DNA from: Anabaena lutea FACHB-196
Lineage (GTDB): Bacteria; Cyanobacteriota; Cyanobacteriia; Cyanobacteriales; Nostocaceae
Direction: 5' to 3'
NCBI RefSeq assembly: GCF_014698305.1
Contig: NZ_JACJST010000028.1
Coordinates: forward strand, 1 to 64,000
Length of the DNA stretch: 64,000 nt
The notes under the pieces are model-generated. The model saw only the letters and a list, made by a program, of their open reading frames with translations, was not told the origin of the DNA and searched no databases. Of the stretch, positions 45,585-57,032 are shown in pieces. The translations under genes were made by a program, and so were the position numbers. Position 1 is the first letter of the stretch; the number at the start of each line of letters is the position of its first letter.

Positions 45585-46133
45585 CTATTTCTGCACTACT
45601 ACTGGAGTTCCTACATCAGCCCAATCAAATACCCATTTAGCATGATTAGGTGCAAGATTTACACAGCCATGACTCACAGGAGTACCAAATCTGTTGTGCC
45701 AGTAGGCTCCATGAATGGCATAACCGCCTTGATAATACATAGTATGGGGGACATTGGCGACATCATAACCTCTACCGCGCATCCGAGTTTTTTTCAATTT
45801 AGTTTGAATCTTAAAAGTCCCAATGCGAGTAGGTGTAGATCGTTTCCCAGAAGAAATGGTGATCGCATAAACAGGATTGCTACCTTCCCAAGCAATTAAA
45901 TTTTGCTTTGAGAGGTTAATTTGAATCCAGCGTTGATCAGATTGTTTCAGTGTTTGAATAGCTGTAGCAATTTTGTTGTCGGAATTTGCCCAAACTTCTC
46001 CAGATCCGGGACTGACAATACTAGCAGAGACAAAAGCACCCGCGAGTAAAATTTTTAAAGGACGCATCCACTGAGGATTAATAAGATTTGTCATGATAAA
46101 CACACTCCTCTTCACTAATGGGGAATTGGTCAT
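45585..46133 (-). CDS. L,D-transpeptidase (YkuD domain), copy 2
   Basis: A 182-residue exported L,D-transpeptidase. The signal region is KILLAGAFVSASIVSPGSGEVWA. The domain starts with IQINLSKQNLIAWEG and has [20 protein letters not shown], like copy 1. The N-terminal 60 residues differ from copy 1, so the copies may be located or regulated differently. It is the upstream member of the pair on the minus strand. Confidence 0.93.
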   Translation of the reverse strand: MTNSPLVKRSVFIMTNLINPQWMRPLKILLAGAFVSASIVSPGSGEVWANSDNKIATAIQTLKQSDQRWIQINLSKQNLIAWEGSNPVYAITISSGKRSTPTRIGTFKIQTKLKKTRMRGRGYDVANVPHTMYYQGGYAIHGAYWHNRFGTPVSHGCVNLAPNHAKWVFDWADVGTPVVVQK

Positions 46134-46170
46134 TGGGGAAAACTATTACCCCTACCCACTCCCCTAACTA

Positions 46171-46803
46171 CTAATTTAACGTCCGTATGAGATTTTTGGC
46201 TTGAAGAGCGATCGCACGCCAATTTTCCTCTAATACCCATTTCTTCGGGAATAATTCCCCACTTAAGCCCACAGCTACTGCTCCAACTTGTAAAAAATCT
46301 TTAGCATTTTGTAACGTTACACCCCCAGTAGGAATTAGGGGAATATGACCAAGAGGAGCTTGTAAACTTTGAATATAGCTAGTTCCCCCAACTGATTGTA
46401 CCGGGAAGACTTTGACACAACTTGCACCCTGCGTCCAAGCAGTAACAATTTCAGTAGGTGTAAGTGCGCCCGGAATAATCGGCACATCTTTAGCAACCGC
46501 GGCTTTAATCATTTCTGGGTCAGTATGGGGAGTGAAGAGAAATTGCGACCCAGCGGCGATCGCATCTTGTAACTGCTGGACATTAAACAGTGTTCCTGTA
46601 CCAATTAGACAGTGCGGTAACTGAGTACGGAGTTGAGAAATTAAATCAGCTGCGCGATCGCTATTCCAGGTAATTTCTATGAGATGCATACCTCCATCAG
46701 CCACAGAAGAAGCCATTTTTTCACCCCATACCATTTTAGGAGCGCGAATAACTGCGATCGCTCGATTTTGCAGCAACTGTGATAACCAAACTTGATTCGA
46801 CAT
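46171..46803 (-). CDS. eda: KDPG/KHG aldolase
   Basis: A 210-residue class I aldolase of the Entner-Doudoroff pathway (2-keto-3-deoxy-6-phosphogluconate to pyruvate and glyceraldehyde 3-phosphate) and of 4-hydroxy-2-oxoglutarate. The Schiff-base Lys is in ASCVKVFPV, the catalytic Glu in LIEITW, and the phosphate loop in PTGGVTLQN. The length is normal. No edd gene is adjacent; cyanobacteria often have eda alone. Confidence 0.92.
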   Translation of the reverse strand: MSNQVWLSQLLQNRAIAVIRAPKMVWGEKMASSVADGGMHLIEITWNSDRAADLISQLRTQLPHCLIGTGTLFNVQQLQDAIAAGSQFLFTPHTDPEMIKAAVAKDVPIIPGALTPTEIVTAWTQGASCVKVFPVQSVGGTSYIQSLQAPLGHIPLIPTGGVTLQNAKDFLQVGAVAVGLSGELFPKKWVLEENWRAIALQAKNLIRTLN

Positions 46804-47040
46804 TTTGACTGTGACTGATACAGCAGGGAACAGGGAATAGCATTGAAAGTCTATTGGTATATGGTTTTGTTGTTAAATTTTGTCAATCATTTACCTGCAA
46901 TATGCTGTAATTGGCGTAATTTAGATAAAAAATAGGATTGCTATATTTTTTTTGTCAACAACAAACACAACAAAAATTACCCCAATTATTTTTTAATCGA
47001 GGTAAATTACAAGTTTATAACTAATAGCTATTTTTTGACA
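46804..47040. other. AT-rich intergenic region beside an IS remnant
   Basis: About 240 bp of AT-rich sequence between eda and the IS200/IS605-type right end. No gene or clear promoter was recognised. Confidence 0.4.
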
Positions 47041-47290
47041 TACTCACCGACCTAAAGGCGCGGTGATTCTTGACGCTTCACCGACTGACGCTAACTGTTG
47101 CTAGTCTTACTCTGTCTCTGCGCCCGTTTAGAGTCGTGGCAATGCCCTATCCCGACTTTATTTATATTTTTTGCGGCGTTCTCATCTCGGTCGTGTTCAG
47201 CCCCACAATTCAAGCAAGGACACTTTATACCTGGCGCTACGCATCTCGGTATAATTCCTTTTCTAAACTGGGCTTTAGACCCAGAACTAA
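47036..47290 (-). mobile_element. IS200/IS605-type remnant: tnpB 3' end and terminal hairpin
   Basis: The minus strand encodes a TnpB C-terminal piece: KCPCLNCGAEHDRDENAAKNIN (zinc-ribbon half plus the last RuvC-motif Asp), ending at an in-frame TAG near 47092. Beyond that stop the same frame gives RQSVKRQESPRL-stop (to 47052), the usual TnpB end, so the stop is a mutation. The end overlaps the terminal hairpin TCACCG...CGGTGA (47043-47065), the right-end structure of these elements. No tnpA and no tnpB N-terminal part is present. The fragment overlaps the 3' end of the neighbouring hybrid kinase in another frame. Confidence 0.85.
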
Positions 47291-49108
47291 AGTTTTCATT
47301 GATACTTCCACCTCCTGCCCTCTGCCTCCTAACTCCTGCCTTTTTTGTAATGGCTCTAGGGAAACTGAACAATTGGGATCTATTGTTTCCACTATTTTTT
47401 TAGTTACACCAGAAGCCTTGTGTGGCAGACTATTTTCTGCTTCTAAAAGTGGCAATCTCACAGTAAAGGTCGAGCCTAGCCCTTCACCAGGACTCTCTGC
47501 ATAGACGCTGCCGCCATGTAGTTCTACCAAATGGCGGACAATTGCCAACCCCAGTCCCAGTCCCGTTTGGCTTCTAGTTATGCTGCCATCAGCTTGACGA
47601 AAGCTCTCAAAAACACATTCTATAAAGTCTGGTTTGATGCCAATACCCGTATCAGTAACTTGGATCTGAGCGTACCTCTGCTCTGTCTGCTGTGTTTCTT
47701 GGTTACTGAGAACTGATAGACTAATTTCTACTTTACCGTCTTGGGGCGTGAACTTAATGGCGTTAGTAAGTAGGTTCCAAACAATTTGCTGCAACCGTTC
47801 TTGATCACCTGAAACCCTAAAAGTTAAGACGGGGGAGATAGAGGTAGATGATAGCGGTGAACAAGTAAGTTCTTCCTGATTTATTGGGGTTATTGTCCTA
47901 TGTTGCCCCGTATCGGTGACGACAAAAAAACTAAATAAAATATTTTTAGCTTGAGCTTGCAGATGCACAGTATTTAATGCAGCTTCAATTACAGATAATA
48001 TATTAACGGGGCCGATATTTAAAGATAACTTGCCATGAATAATCCGTGAGACATCTAAAATATCCTCAATAAGTTGCTCTTGGGAAAGTGCATTGCGTTC
48101 AATTGTTTCCAAAGCACGCGCAGTGGTTTTCTCATCTAATTTGCGATTGCGGAGTAGTTTAGACCAACCCAGTATCGAGTTGAGAGGTGTACGGAGTTCG
48201 TGAGAAAGGGTAGCTAAAAACTCATCTTTCATGCGGTTTGCGGCTTCCGCTTCTTGGAGCGCTGCTTGCTGAAGAAGTGATTTGGTGCGTTCTTCTTCAG
48301 CTTGTTTGCGATCGCTAATGTCTTCGACTGTACCCACATAACCGATGATTTTGCCTTGATCAGAAAGCATTGGTGATGAGTGAAAATTTACCCAACGCAT
48401 AATTTCTGCTGGCCTCAGTATGCGAAACTCACGGGAATATTCCCTACCTTCGCGGATGCAGTCCAACCATTCTGCAAGTACCTGTTCTCGGTCTTGTGGA
48501 TGTACCGATCGCAACCACCCTTCTCCTAAACTTTTCTCAAGTGTAATGCCCAAAATATTTTGGTAGCGGGGGTTTGTGTATGTACACTTGCCAGCTATAT
48601 CTGTTAAGAAAATACCCACAGGCGAGCAAGCACTTAAACAACGAAACTGTTCTTCACTTCTTCTGAGTTGGGCATTGGCGATGATCAGTTCTGCTGCTTG
48701 TTGTTTTACCTCCACCGTTTTCTGAAACAATTCTACAAATGCTGCCACCTTAAATTTTAATATTTCCGGGTCAATTGGCTTGAACAGATAGTCTACTGCC
48801 CCTAAGGAATACCCCTTGAACACCATCGACTCACTACTACTAAATGCTGTTAAGAAAATTATTGGGGTGTATTGCGATCGCTCTCGTTGTCTAATTAAAG
48901 CTGCTGTCTCAAATCCATCCATATCTGGCATTTGCACATCGAGTAAAATTACGGCAAAATCTTGAGTAAGCAGATATCTCAAAGCTTGGGTTCCTGATGT
49001 AGCCTTCACCAGATTGTGACCAAGGCTTTGAAGTATCGCCTCTAAAGCCAGCAGATTCTCTGAATGGTCATCTACCATGAGAATGTTTACTTTTGCACTG
49101 GATACCAT
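47237..49108 (-). CDS. Hybrid sensor histidine kinase (receiver-PAS-HisKA-HATPase)
   Basis: A 623-residue protein. Receiver at about 5-125 ([34 protein letters not shown]). PAS/PAC at about 150-270 ([39 protein letters not shown]). HisKA has H-box [17 protein letters not shown] at about 305. HATPase has [21 protein letters not shown] and [18 protein letters not shown]. The last about 60 residues after [11 protein letters not shown] are not family sequence, and the final part (from about SMKTLVLG) is read from the IS remnant in a non-tnpB frame. The original C terminus was therefore probably different. No membrane segment is seen, so it is cytoplasmic. Confidence 0.88.
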   Translation of the reverse strand: MVSSAKVNILMVDDHSENLLALEAILQSLGHNLVKATSGTQALRYLLTQDFAVILLDVQMPDMDGFETAALIRQRERSQYTPIIFLTAFSSSESMVFKGYSLGAVDYLFKPIDPEILKFKVAAFVELFQKTVEVKQQAAELIIANAQLRRSEEQFRCLSACSPVGIFLTDIAGKCTYTNPRYQNILGITLEKSLGEGWLRSVHPQDREQVLAEWLDCIREGREYSREFRILRPAEIMRWVNFHSSPMLSDQGKIIGYVGTVEDISDRKQAEEERTKSLLQQAALQEAEAANRMKDEFLATLSHELRTPLNSILGWSKLLRNRKLDEKTTARALETIERNALSQEQLIEDILDVSRIIHGKLSLNIGPVNILSVIEAALNTVHLQAQAKNILFSFFVVTDTGQHRTITPINQEELTCSPLSSTSISPVLTFRVSGDQERLQQIVWNLLTNAIKFTPQDGKVEISLSVLSNQETQQTEQRYAQIQVTDTGIGIKPDFIECVFESFRQADGSITRSQTGLGLGLAIVRHLVELHGGSVYAESPGEGLGSTFTVRLPLLEAENSLPHKASGVTKKIVETIDPNCSVSLEPLQKRQELGGRGQEVEVSMKTLVLGLKPSLEKELYRDA

Positions 49109-49417
49109 AGAAAAAATATTTTTTTGGATATAAAAAAACGCCGTTCAGCTTTTAGTTAACCACTCTCTACCTTTTGCTTGTTATGTTGCAACTACCTAAA
49201 GTTACAAATTTCTGCCAAATGAAGTCTGATTCGCAGTTACATGATTGTTTATCAAGAAATAACGCAGCATTAAAGATTTTGAACTCCTGACCGAAGAGGC
49301 ATGGAAGCCGGATGCCGGGAGAATTTGGATCTCAGCCTGCCAAATTTATTCCCTGAGAAGGATGCTGGGGCGAGAATCCCTTGAGAGTCTGTAATAAGAA
49401 CGCAGTACTTTTGTAAA
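49109..49417. other. Divergent intergenic region of two signalling genes
   Basis: About 310 bp between the minus-strand hybrid kinase and the plus-strand receiver gene. It is expected to contain both promoters. No operator is recognised. Confidence 0.4.
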
Positions 49418-49795
49418 ATGCCACATATCTTAATAGTAGATGATGAAGCACCCCTACGCGAAAGCCTCACCTACACCCTGCAAAAAGAAGGCTACACCGT
49501 GACAACAGCAGCAGACGGACACAGTGCCATCAAACAGTTTCACAAGGTAGTCCCAGATGTAATTTTGCTCGACCTCATGCTCCCGGAAGTTGACGGCATG
49601 GAAGTATGCTGGCGAATTCGGGCATTTTCAGATATTCCTATTGTCATGCTCACAGCCAAAGATCAGGATATTGAGAAAATTTGGGGCTTGGAGGCAGGTG
49701 CAGATGATTATGTCACCAAGCCATTTAACACCCGGGAACTGCTAGCACGAATAAAAGCAGTTTTGCGCCGTCGTTCGGCGAAAGATTCTGAATGA
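49418..49795 (+). CDS. Receiver-only response regulator of OmpR type
   Basis: A 125-residue receiver: ILIVDDEAPLRESL, VILLDLMLPEVDG (phospho-Asp), VMLTAKDQ and DDYVTKPFN. The sequence is OmpR-like, up to the linker LLARIKAVLRRRS, where the winged-helix DNA-binding domain would normally begin, but it ends there. The stop overlaps the next gene's start (ATGA), so the absence of the output domain is not a simple downstream truncation. It must act through partners, most likely with the kinase encoded next. Confidence 0.9.
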   Translation: MPHILIVDDEAPLRESLTYTLQKEGYTVTTAADGHSAIKQFHKVVPDVILLDLMLPEVDGMEVCWRIRAFSDIPIVMLTAKDQDIEKIWGLEAGADDYVTKPFNTRELLARIKAVLRRRSAKDSE

Positions 49796-51243
49796 AAGAC
49801 TGGTTTCCTGGTAAAAAGTTAAATACCATTCATGCCAAGCTGTTAGCCACATACCTGCTACTGATAACCTTGGGAACTTCTTTGATGGCAGGCTACATCC
49901 TGTGGTCATTCCATCTCTACTTGATGCGAACACGAGAAGCGGATTTGGATAACTGGACAATTGCCTTGAGCGAGAGTGCAGGAGATGCTTTAGCGGAAAT
50001 GAATCTTCAGCAGGTAGAATTGCTGGTAAAGCGGTATGGTGCGCCACAAAATGTGACCCTTCGCATTTTTAATCAACAAGGTCGTCTGTTAGCTACTTCC
50101 GATCCCCAGTTAGATAAAAAAATCACAGACTGGTACAAGGTTCCTGGTGTATGGGAAGCTCTGCAAAATCGTCCCCAACAAGGTGTGGCAAAAGGAATTT
50201 TATCAACAGAAGATCGCCTATACGTCGCTAGACCAATTGTGCGTAACGGTCAATTACTCGGTATAGTGCGAATGTCGATCACGTTAAAACAGGTTCAGAA
50301 CCAGTTTACTAGAGTGATTTGGAACGTTTTGGGGACACTATCGCTGACCATTTTGCTATGTGCGCTGATCAGCACTCGCTTTGCTCGCAGTCTCTCAAAA
50401 CCGATTGAAACTATGCAAAACTTTGCGATTCGCTTGGGTAGTGGTGATTTTGGCGATAAGCTGGAAATCCGTGAAAACAATGAGCTAGATCAGTTAGCGA
50501 CAGAACTAAACCGGATGAGTGAACGGTTAGCTTCGCTGGACCAAGAGCGTCGGGTGTTTCTAGCAAATGTCTCTCACGAACTTCGTACACCGATCAGCAA
50601 TGTTCAGGTAACACTAGACGCACTGAGAAATGGCGCATACGAAGAACCTCAATTGCGCGATCGCTTTTTCCAAACTATCGAGAACGAGATCAAACGCTTA
50701 TCACGACTGGTTCATGACTTGCTCGATTTAGGACGTTTGGAAGCGGGTGTCTCTCAACTGGAACAACAACCTATCTCACTGCGGAATTTGATTAACCGTG
50801 CTGTTGGGACAATGGAACCCAGAATGCAATCTGTCGGCATCTCTGCGCGAGTAAATGTGGTTGATTTACTGCTACAAGGCGATCCGGAGCGGCTATTACA
50901 AGCGATTTTAAATGTACTCGACAATGCTATAAAACACTCAGTGCCAAATTCCCAGGTCTTTATTTCTGGCTACAACGAGGGTAAACTAGCAGTTGTGAAA
51001 ATTCAAGACCAGGGGACAGGCATCACTGAGAATGATTTACCCCGGATTTTTGAGCAGTTTTACACGACTAATCCCTCCCGTCAAGGTAATAGCAACGGTT
51101 TGGGATTAGCGATCGCCAAACGGATTTTAGAAGCTCATCATGGTAGCATCACAGCCAACAGCACACCCAATCAAGGGGCAACTTTTACGATTTGCTTGCC
51201 TCTGACAAGGATAATAGAATCAACTGATGCAGATTTACTTTAA
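49792..51243 (+). CDS. Membrane sensor histidine kinase (HAMP-HisKA-HATPase)
   Basis: A 483-residue kinase with two transmembrane segments ([21 protein letters not shown] and [20 protein letters not shown]) flanking an extracytoplasmic sensor of about 130 residues. HAMP ([21 protein letters not shown]), HisKA ([16 protein letters not shown]) and HATPase ([38 protein letters not shown]) follow. It is translationally coupled to the receiver gene by a 4-nt overlap. Its stop codon shares TTAA with the stop of the convergent giant kinase gene. Confidence 0.93.
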   Translation: MKDWFPGKKLNTIHAKLLATYLLLITLGTSLMAGYILWSFHLYLMRTREADLDNWTIALSESAGDALAEMNLQQVELLVKRYGAPQNVTLRIFNQQGRLLATSDPQLDKKITDWYKVPGVWEALQNRPQQGVAKGILSTEDRLYVARPIVRNGQLLGIVRMSITLKQVQNQFTRVIWNVLGTLSLTILLCALISTRFARSLSKPIETMQNFAIRLGSGDFGDKLEIRENNELDQLATELNRMSERLASLDQERRVFLANVSHELRTPISNVQVTLDALRNGAYEEPQLRDRFFQTIENEIKRLSRLVHDLLDLGRLEAGVSQLEQQPISLRNLINRAVGTMEPRMQSVGISARVNVVDLLLQGDPERLLQAILNVLDNAIKHSVPNSQVFISGYNEGKLAVVKIQDQGTGITENDLPRIFEQFYTTNPSRQGNSNGLGLAIAKRILEAHHGSITANSTPNQGATFTICLPLTRIIESTDADLL

Positions 51244-54200
51244 CGGTATAGCCAAACACGCAACAGTGAAAGTAACTGTTCAATATCTACGGGTTTGGTG
51301 ATGTAATCTGATGCACCTGCCTCAAGACACTTTTCGCGATCGCCGATCATGGCTTTAGCAGTCAGCGCAATGATTGGCAAAGATTTAAATCGGGCGTTCT
51401 GGCGGATTAAGCGTGTTGTTTCATAACCATCCATTTCTGGCATCATTACATCCATCAAAATTACCTCAATGTCTGGTGTATCCTCTAAGATTTTCATACC
51501 GCCTCTGCCGTTTTCACCGTATAACACCTGCATTTGATGACGTTCCAGCATACTAGTAAGAGCGAAGATATTGCGGATATCATCGTCTATAATCAGCACT
51601 TTCTTACCAGCGAGGGAGTTTTCTGTTAAATGCAATTGTTCTAGCAATTGACGCTTGGGTTCAGGTAAATTTGCCTGAACGCGATGCAGGACTAATGCTG
51701 TTTCATCGAGCAGACGTTCAGGAGTTCGCACGTCTTTGACGATGATTGTCTCCGCTATCCGCTTAAGTTCAGTTTCTTTGTCGGTGGAAATTTCTGTACT
51801 GGTATAGACAATAATTGGTAAAGCTTCGCCATTGGGGTGTTGCTTGAGCTGCTCGATCATTTCAAAACCGGTCATATCCGGTAGCCCTAAATCGAGGACA
51901 AGGCAATCAAAAAGCTGAGAGTTAATAGCTTCCATCGCTGCGGCACCAGTACCAACAGCAGTGATCCTCACATCATTGCTGCCAATGAGTTCGACAATAC
52001 TCCGCCGCTGATCCTCGTCGTCTTCGACTACCAGCAAATCTTTTACCCGGCGCTGAATAAAACCTTTAATTTTTGTCAATGCCTCAGATACTGTCTCGCT
52101 AGTTACGGGTTTCTGCACATATGCGATCGCGCCTAATTGCAAACTGCGTTGTCGCCCTTCTTCAACTGTCATAATATGTACAGGAATATGACGCGTGTGT
52201 GGGTTATGCTTCAAGCGATCTAACACCGTCCAACCATCCATTTCTGGCAACCGCACATCTAGCAAAATGGCTGTAGGCTGGTATTCCTGTGCTAAAGTTA
52301 AGCCGATTCTGCCGTTTTGGGCGGCAATTACCTTAAATCCTTGCTGCCGTGCTAAATCTAGCAAGATGCGGGCAAAGTGAATATCATCCTCGACAATCAG
52401 TAACACATAGTCTTCTTCTTCAATAGAAGTGCGATCGTCATTCAAGAGCGCTGATTGCTGATTGCTGATTGCTCTTAGCGTAGAAGCGTGCAGTAAACTC
52501 TGTTGAGTTAACAGCGGTGGCGATGTAGACTCAGAACTCAGCATTCCTAGCTCAGAACTGAATTGCGGCAAGTAGAACGTGAAAGTGCTACCTTGATCAG
52601 GGTGACTAACAAGTTTAATTTCTCCACCAAAGAGGCGGGCAATTTCCCGGCTAATTGACAATCCCAATCCTGTACCGCCGTATTTACGACTAGTAGTACC
52701 ATCGGCTTGCTGAAACGCCTCGAAAATCACCTTCTGCTTATCGGGAGCAATGCCAATACCAGTATCGCTGACTGAGAAGGCAATCACAATCTGGGAGCGA
52801 TTTAAGGTTTCTTGGTTGAGGCTCCATCCCTGTTTTGCTACCTCAATCCCCAACCTTACTTCTCCAAGCTCTGTAAATTTAAAAGCATTAGAGAGCAGAT
52901 TTTTGATCACTTGTTGTAAGCGTTTGGCATCAGTATAGATGGTTCTTGGTAATTCAGGAGCCAATTCAATCGTGAAGGTCAGCCCTTTGTCCTGAGCTAT
53001 TTGCCGAAAGGTGCGCTCAATATGGTCGCCCAACTCTGTTAACAGCATTTGGGTCATGTTAATTGACATCGTTCCCGATTCGATTTTGGCCAGATCCAAA
53101 ATGTCATTAATCAGCGCCAAAAGGTCAGTACCTGCTGAGTAAATTGTGCGGCTATATTCGACTTGCTTGGCGGTGAGATTGCCCTCGACGTTATCTGCTA
53201 ACAGCCTAGCCAAAATCAACAAACTATTCAGCGGTGTCCGTAGTTCATGGGACATATTGGCGAGAAACTCGGACTTATATTTTGACGAAAGGGCTAGTTG
53301 TTCAGCTTTTTCTTCTAAAGACCGTCTAGCCTGTTCAATTTCTCGATTTTTGCGCTCGACTTCTTTTTTTTGCAGCGCTAACAACTTGGCTTTTTCTTCT
53401 AACTCGGCGTTGGTTTGTTGTAACTCGTCTTGCTGTCCTTTTAATAAATCTTCGGAAGTTTTGAGTGATTGGGCTTGCTGTTCTAGGCGCTTGTTGGTTT
53501 CCCGCAGTTCATTTTGCTGGGTTTGCAGTTCCTCCGCTAAAGACTGGGACTGCTTGAGCAATTCTTCAGTCCGCATTGAAGCGGCAATTGTGTTTAAGAC
53601 GATGGCAATACTTTCGGTGAGTTGATCAAAGAATGTCAAATGAATTTCGCTAAAGCGGCGGAAAGAAGCTAATTCAATCACCGCTGTCACCTGTCCTTCA
53701 AATAACACGGGTAAAACCACGGCATTGAGTGGGGTTGATTCTCCTAAACCAGAGGTGATTTTCACATAATCACTCGGTACTTCTGTGAGCAAAATTCTTT
53801 CTCTTTCTAAAGCACATTGTCCTACTAAGCCTTCACCCAAGTAAAAGCGGTTAGCTAGATGCTTGCGTTCGCGATAAGCGTAGCTACTAAGTAATTTTAG
53901 ATATGCGGCATTTTCTCCACTGTCCATTAAGTAGAATACGCCTTGTTGCGCTCCTACCAGCGGTGCTAATTCCGAAAGAATAAGTTTGGATACTGTTTCC
54001 AAGTCTCGCTGACCTTGCAGCATTCGCGTAAACTTGGCTAAGTTCGTTTTTAACCAATCTTGTTCTGTGTTTTTCTGCGTTGTTTCCCGCAGGTTGGCAA
54101 TCATCTGGTTGATATTGTCTTTGAGGATTGCTACTTCCCCTAGTGCCTCGACAGCAATTGAGCGAGTTAAATCACCCTTAGTCACAGCTGTAGCCACTTC

Positions 54201-57032
54201 TGCGATCGCTCTTAACTGCGTTGTCAGGGTGGCTGCGAGTTCGTTGACGTTGTCTGTCAAATCTTTCCAAGTCCCTGCCGCCCCAGGCACTCTGGCTTGT
54301 CCACCCAATTTACCTTCAATTCCCACTTCCCTTGCTACGGTAGTTACTTGATTAGCAAAGGTTGCTAAAGTATCAATCATTTCGTTGATTGTCTCTGCCA
54401 AGGTTTCAATTTCTCCCTTAGCATCTAGCATCAGTTTCCGCTTCAAGTCACCGTTAGCAACTGCTGTCACAACTCTAGCAATACCGCGCACTTGTGCTGT
54501 CAAGTTCCCCGCCATTGAGTTCACATTATCTGTCAAATCTTTCCAAGTCCCTGCCACACCTTCCACTTGCGCTTGACCGCCCAATTTACCTTCGGTTCCC
54601 ACTTCACGGGCTACCCGCGTTACTTCCGACGCAAAGGAACTCAGTTGATCCACCATTGTGTTAATGGTATTTTTTAACTCTAGAATTTCGCCTTTGACAT
54701 CAACGGTGATTTTCTTGGAGAGGTCGCCATTCGCCACCGCCTTTGTCACTTCGGCAATATTCCGCACCTGTGCCGTTAAGTTACCCGCCATTGAGTTAAC
54801 GTTATCTGTCAAATCTTTCCATGTACCAGCTACTCCCCTGACATAAGCCTGTACGCCCAATTTACCTTCGCTTCCCACTTCCCGTGCCACCCGCGTTACT
54901 TCCGAGGCAAAGGAGTTAAGCTGATCCACCATTGTGTTAATGGTATTTTTTAACTCTAGAATTTCGCCTTTGACATCAACGGTGATTTTCTTAGAAAGGT
55001 CGCCATTTGCTACTGCTGTTGTCACTTCGGCGATGTTCCGTACTTGTGCCGTCAAACTTCCCGCCATGAAATTCACGCTATCGGTCAAGTCTTTCCAAGT
55101 ACCAGCCACTCCTTTCACTTCGGCTTGCACACCCAGCTTACCTTCGGTTCCCACTTCCCTAGCCACCCGCGTTACTTCTGATGCAAAGGAGTTGAGTTGA
55201 TCCACCATCGTATTAACAGTGTTCTTTAACTCTAAAATTTCGCCTTTGACATCGACGGTAATTTTCTTGGAAAGGTCGCCATTTGCTACTGCTGTTGTCA
55301 CTTCCGCGATATTACGTACTTGCGCCGTCAAACTTCCCGCCATGAAATTGACGCTATCGGTCAAGTCTTTCCAAGTTCCAGCCACACCCCGAACATCTGC
55401 TTGAACACCCAGTTTGCCTTCACTTCCGACTTCACGGGCTACCCGCGTCACTTCCGAGGCAAAGGAACTGAGTTGATCTACCATGATGTTGATCGTGTTC
55501 TTCAGTTCAAAAATTTCGCCTCTGACATCAACGGTGATTTTTTTGGAAAGGTCGCCATTGGCGATCGCTGTAGCAACTTCGGCAATGTTTCGCACCTGTC
55601 CTGTGAGATTACCTGCCATCAAGTTGACGTTGTCTGTCAAGTCTTTCCAGGTTCCCGCTACCCCTCGGACTTCGGCTTGCACTCCCAGTTTACCTTCGGT
55701 TCCCACTTCCCTAGCCACCCGCGTTACTTCTGATGCAAAGGAGTTGAGTTGATCCACCATTGTGTTAATGGTATTTTTTAACTCTAGAATTTCGCCTTTG
55801 ACATCAACGGTGATTTTCTTGGAAAGGTCACCGTTTGCTACTGCTGTTGTGACTTCGGCAATATTCCGTACTTGTGCTGTCAAGCTTCCCGCCATGAAAT
55901 TTACACTATCGGTCAAGTCTTTCCATGTTCCCGCTACTCCCCGAACTTCTGCTTGACCGCCTAACTTTCCTTCTGCACCCACTTCCCTAGCCACCCTGGT
56001 CACTTCCGATGCAAAGGAATTCAGTTGATCCACCATGATGTTGACGGTGTTTTTCAACTCCAAAATTTCGCCTTTGACATTCACGGTGATTTTTTTGGAG
56101 AGGTCGCCATTTGCCACAGCTGTGGTCACTTCGGCAATATTTCGGACTTGGGCGGTCAGATTACCTGCCATCAAGTTGACGTTATCAGTCAAGTCTTTCC
56201 AGGTTCCCGCTACCCCTCGGACTTCGGCTTGCACACCCAGCTTACCTTCGGTTCCCACTTCCCTTGCCACCCGTGTTACTTCCGATGCAAAGGAGTTAAG
56301 TTGATCTACCATCGTGTTGACGGTGTTTTTGAGTTCGAGAATTTCACCTTTAACATCAACAGTAATTTTCTTGGAAAGGTCACCATTAGCGATCGCAGTT
56401 GCCACTTCGGCGATATTCCGCACCTGTCCGGTCAGATTACCCGCCATCAAGTTCACGTTGTCTGTCAAGTCCTTCCAAGTTCCAGCAACTCCTTTAACTT
56501 CGGCTTGTACGCCCAACTTTCCTTCCGTTCCCACTTCCCGCGCTACTCGTGTCACTTCCGATGCAAAGGAACCAAGCCGATCTACCATTGTGTTAACAAT
56601 ATTGGCAGTTTGGAGAAACTCTCCCTGGAGGGGTCTACCCTCAATTTCTGTAGCGATGGTCTGAGATAAATCGCCATTGGCTACAGCCCTAATCACACGA
56701 GTAGTTTCGGCAGTCGGTTGAACTAAATCTGTAATTAGAGTATTGACAGAAGTAACACAATCTAACCAAGAACCGCGCACATTTCCTAAAGAGGCGCGTT
56801 CGGTGATTTTACCTTCTTTGCCAACAATATTGCCGATTCGCTGTAGCTCTGTAGCCATGCGTTCATTCTGGTCAATAATATCATTGAGCGTATCGGCTAT
56901 TTTCCCCGCGATGCCAGTTTGATCTATAGGCAACCGAACAGAAAAGTCACCTTTTTTAACAGCATTCAATGTTGTCAGTAGCTGTTTTAAATCTAGATTA
57001 TCGCTATCTCTAGTTAACTGTTCAGTTACCAT
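51240..57032 (-). CDS. Giant soluble hybrid histidine kinase with 11 HAMP-like modules, GAF and three receivers
   Basis: A 1930-residue protein without membrane segments. Two divergent HAMP-like modules (about 1-180) precede nine 92-residue units (181 to about 985), each starting G(V/A)AGTWKDLTD and containing A(V/I)ANGDLSKKI. Then come a GAF domain (about 1000-1160), a coiled coil rich in Gln/Glu (about 1165-1245), HisKA ([12 protein letters not shown], about 1262) and HATPase ([29 protein letters not shown]). Three receivers follow (starting about 1545, 1670 and 1810; [33 protein letters not shown]). The layout recalls fungal Nik1/Os-1-type poly-HAMP kinases that respond to osmotic stress. 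The plus-strand open frames over the repeats are antisense shadows. Confidence 0.95.
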   Translation of the reverse strand: MVTEQLTRDSDNLDLKQLLTTLNAVKKGDFSVRLPIDQTGIAGKIADTLNDIIDQNERMATELQRIGNIVGKEGKITERASLGNVRGSWLDCVTSVNTLITDLVQPTAETTRVIRAVANGDLSQTIATEIEGRPLQGEFLQTANIVNTMVDRLGSFASEVTRVAREVGTEGKLGVQAEVKGVAGTWKDLTDNVNLMAGNLTGQVRNIAEVATAIANGDLSKKITVDVKGEILELKNTVNTMVDQLNSFASEVTRVAREVGTEGKLGVQAEVRGVAGTWKDLTDNVNLMAGNLTAQVRNIAEVTTAVANGDLSKKITVNVKGEILELKNTVNIMVDQLNSFASEVTRVAREVGAEGKLGGQAEVRGVAGTWKDLTDSVNFMAGSLTAQVRNIAEVTTAVANGDLSKKITVDVKGEILELKNTINTMVDQLNSFASEVTRVAREVGTEGKLGVQAEVRGVAGTWKDLTDNVNLMAGNLTGQVRNIAEVATAIANGDLSKKITVDVRGEIFELKNTINIMVDQLSSFASEVTRVAREVGSEGKLGVQADVRGVAGTWKDLTDSVNFMAGSLTAQVRNIAEVTTAVANGDLSKKITVDVKGEILELKNTVNTMVDQLNSFASEVTRVAREVGTEGKLGVQAEVKGVAGTWKDLTDSVNFMAGSLTAQVRNIAEVTTAVANGDLSKKITVDVKGEILELKNTINTMVDQLNSFASEVTRVAREVGSEGKLGVQAYVRGVAGTWKDLTDNVNSMAGNLTAQVRNIAEVTKAVANGDLSKKITVDVKGEILELKNTINTMVDQLSSFASEVTRVAREVGTEGKLGGQAQVEGVAGTWKDLTDNVNSMAGNLTAQVRGIARVVTAVANGDLKRKLMLDAKGEIETLAETINEMIDTLATFANQVTTVAREVGIEGKLGGQARVPGAAGTWKDLTDNVNELAATLTTQLRAIAEVATAVTKGDLTRSIAVEALGEVAILKDNINQMIANLRETTQKNTEQDWLKTNLAKFTRMLQGQRDLETVSKLILSELAPLVGAQQGVFYLMDSGENAAYLKLLSSYAYRERKHLANRFYLGEGLVGQCALERERILLTEVPSDYVKITSGLGESTPLNAVVLPVLFEGQVTAVIELASFRRFSEIHLTFFDQLTESIAIVLNTIAASMRTEELLKQSQSLAEELQTQQNELRETNKRLEQQAQSLKTSEDLLKGQQDELQQTNAELEEKAKLLALQKKEVERKNREIEQARRSLEEKAEQLALSSKYKSEFLANMSHELRTPLNSLLILARLLADNVEGNLTAKQVEYSRTIYSAGTDLLALINDILDLAKIESGTMSINMTQMLLTELGDHIERTFRQIAQDKGLTFTIELAPELPRTIYTDAKRLQQVIKNLLSNAFKFTELGEVRLGIEVAKQGWSLNQETLNRSQIVIAFSVSDTGIGIAPDKQKVIFEAFQQADGTTSRKYGGTGLGLSISREIARLFGGEIKLVSHPDQGSTFTFYLPQFSSELGMLSSESTSPPLLTQQSLLHASTLRAISNQQSALLNDDRTSIEEEDYVLLIVEDDIHFARILLDLARQQGFKVIAAQNGRIGLTLAQEYQPTAILLDVRLPEMDGWTVLDRLKHNPHTRHIPVHIMTVEEGRQRSLQLGAIAYVQKPVTSETVSEALTKIKGFIQRRVKDLLVVEDDEDQRRSIVELIGSNDVRITAVGTGAAAMEAINSQLFDCLVLDLGLPDMTGFEMIEQLKQHPNGEALPIIVYTSTEISTDKETELKRIAETIIVKDVRTPERLLDETALVLHRVQANLPEPKRQLLEQLHLTENSLAGKKVLIIDDDIRNIFALTSMLERHQMQVLYGENGRGGMKILEDTPDIEVILMDVMMPEMDGYETTRLIRQNARFKSLPIIALTAKAMIGDREKCLEAGASDYITKPVDIEQLLSLLRVWLYR
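54078..56492 (-). repeat. Nine in-frame 276-bp tandem repeats inside the giant kinase gene
   Basis: Units of exactly 92 codons encode the HAMP array. The inner ones (about units 1-7) are nearly identical in protein sequence, for example [10 protein letters not shown] or [10 protein letters not shown] variants alternating. The last two (ending in KRKLML and TRSIAV) are more diverged. Such an array is prone to recombination and assembly collapse. Confidence 0.93.

Noticed and set aside
54034-56669. Series of plus-strand open frames with a repeated protein pattern across the giant kinase gene
   Set aside because: They recur every 276 bp exactly in step with the HAMP units and are antisense reflections of the repeat; no ribosome binding sites or independent family features.
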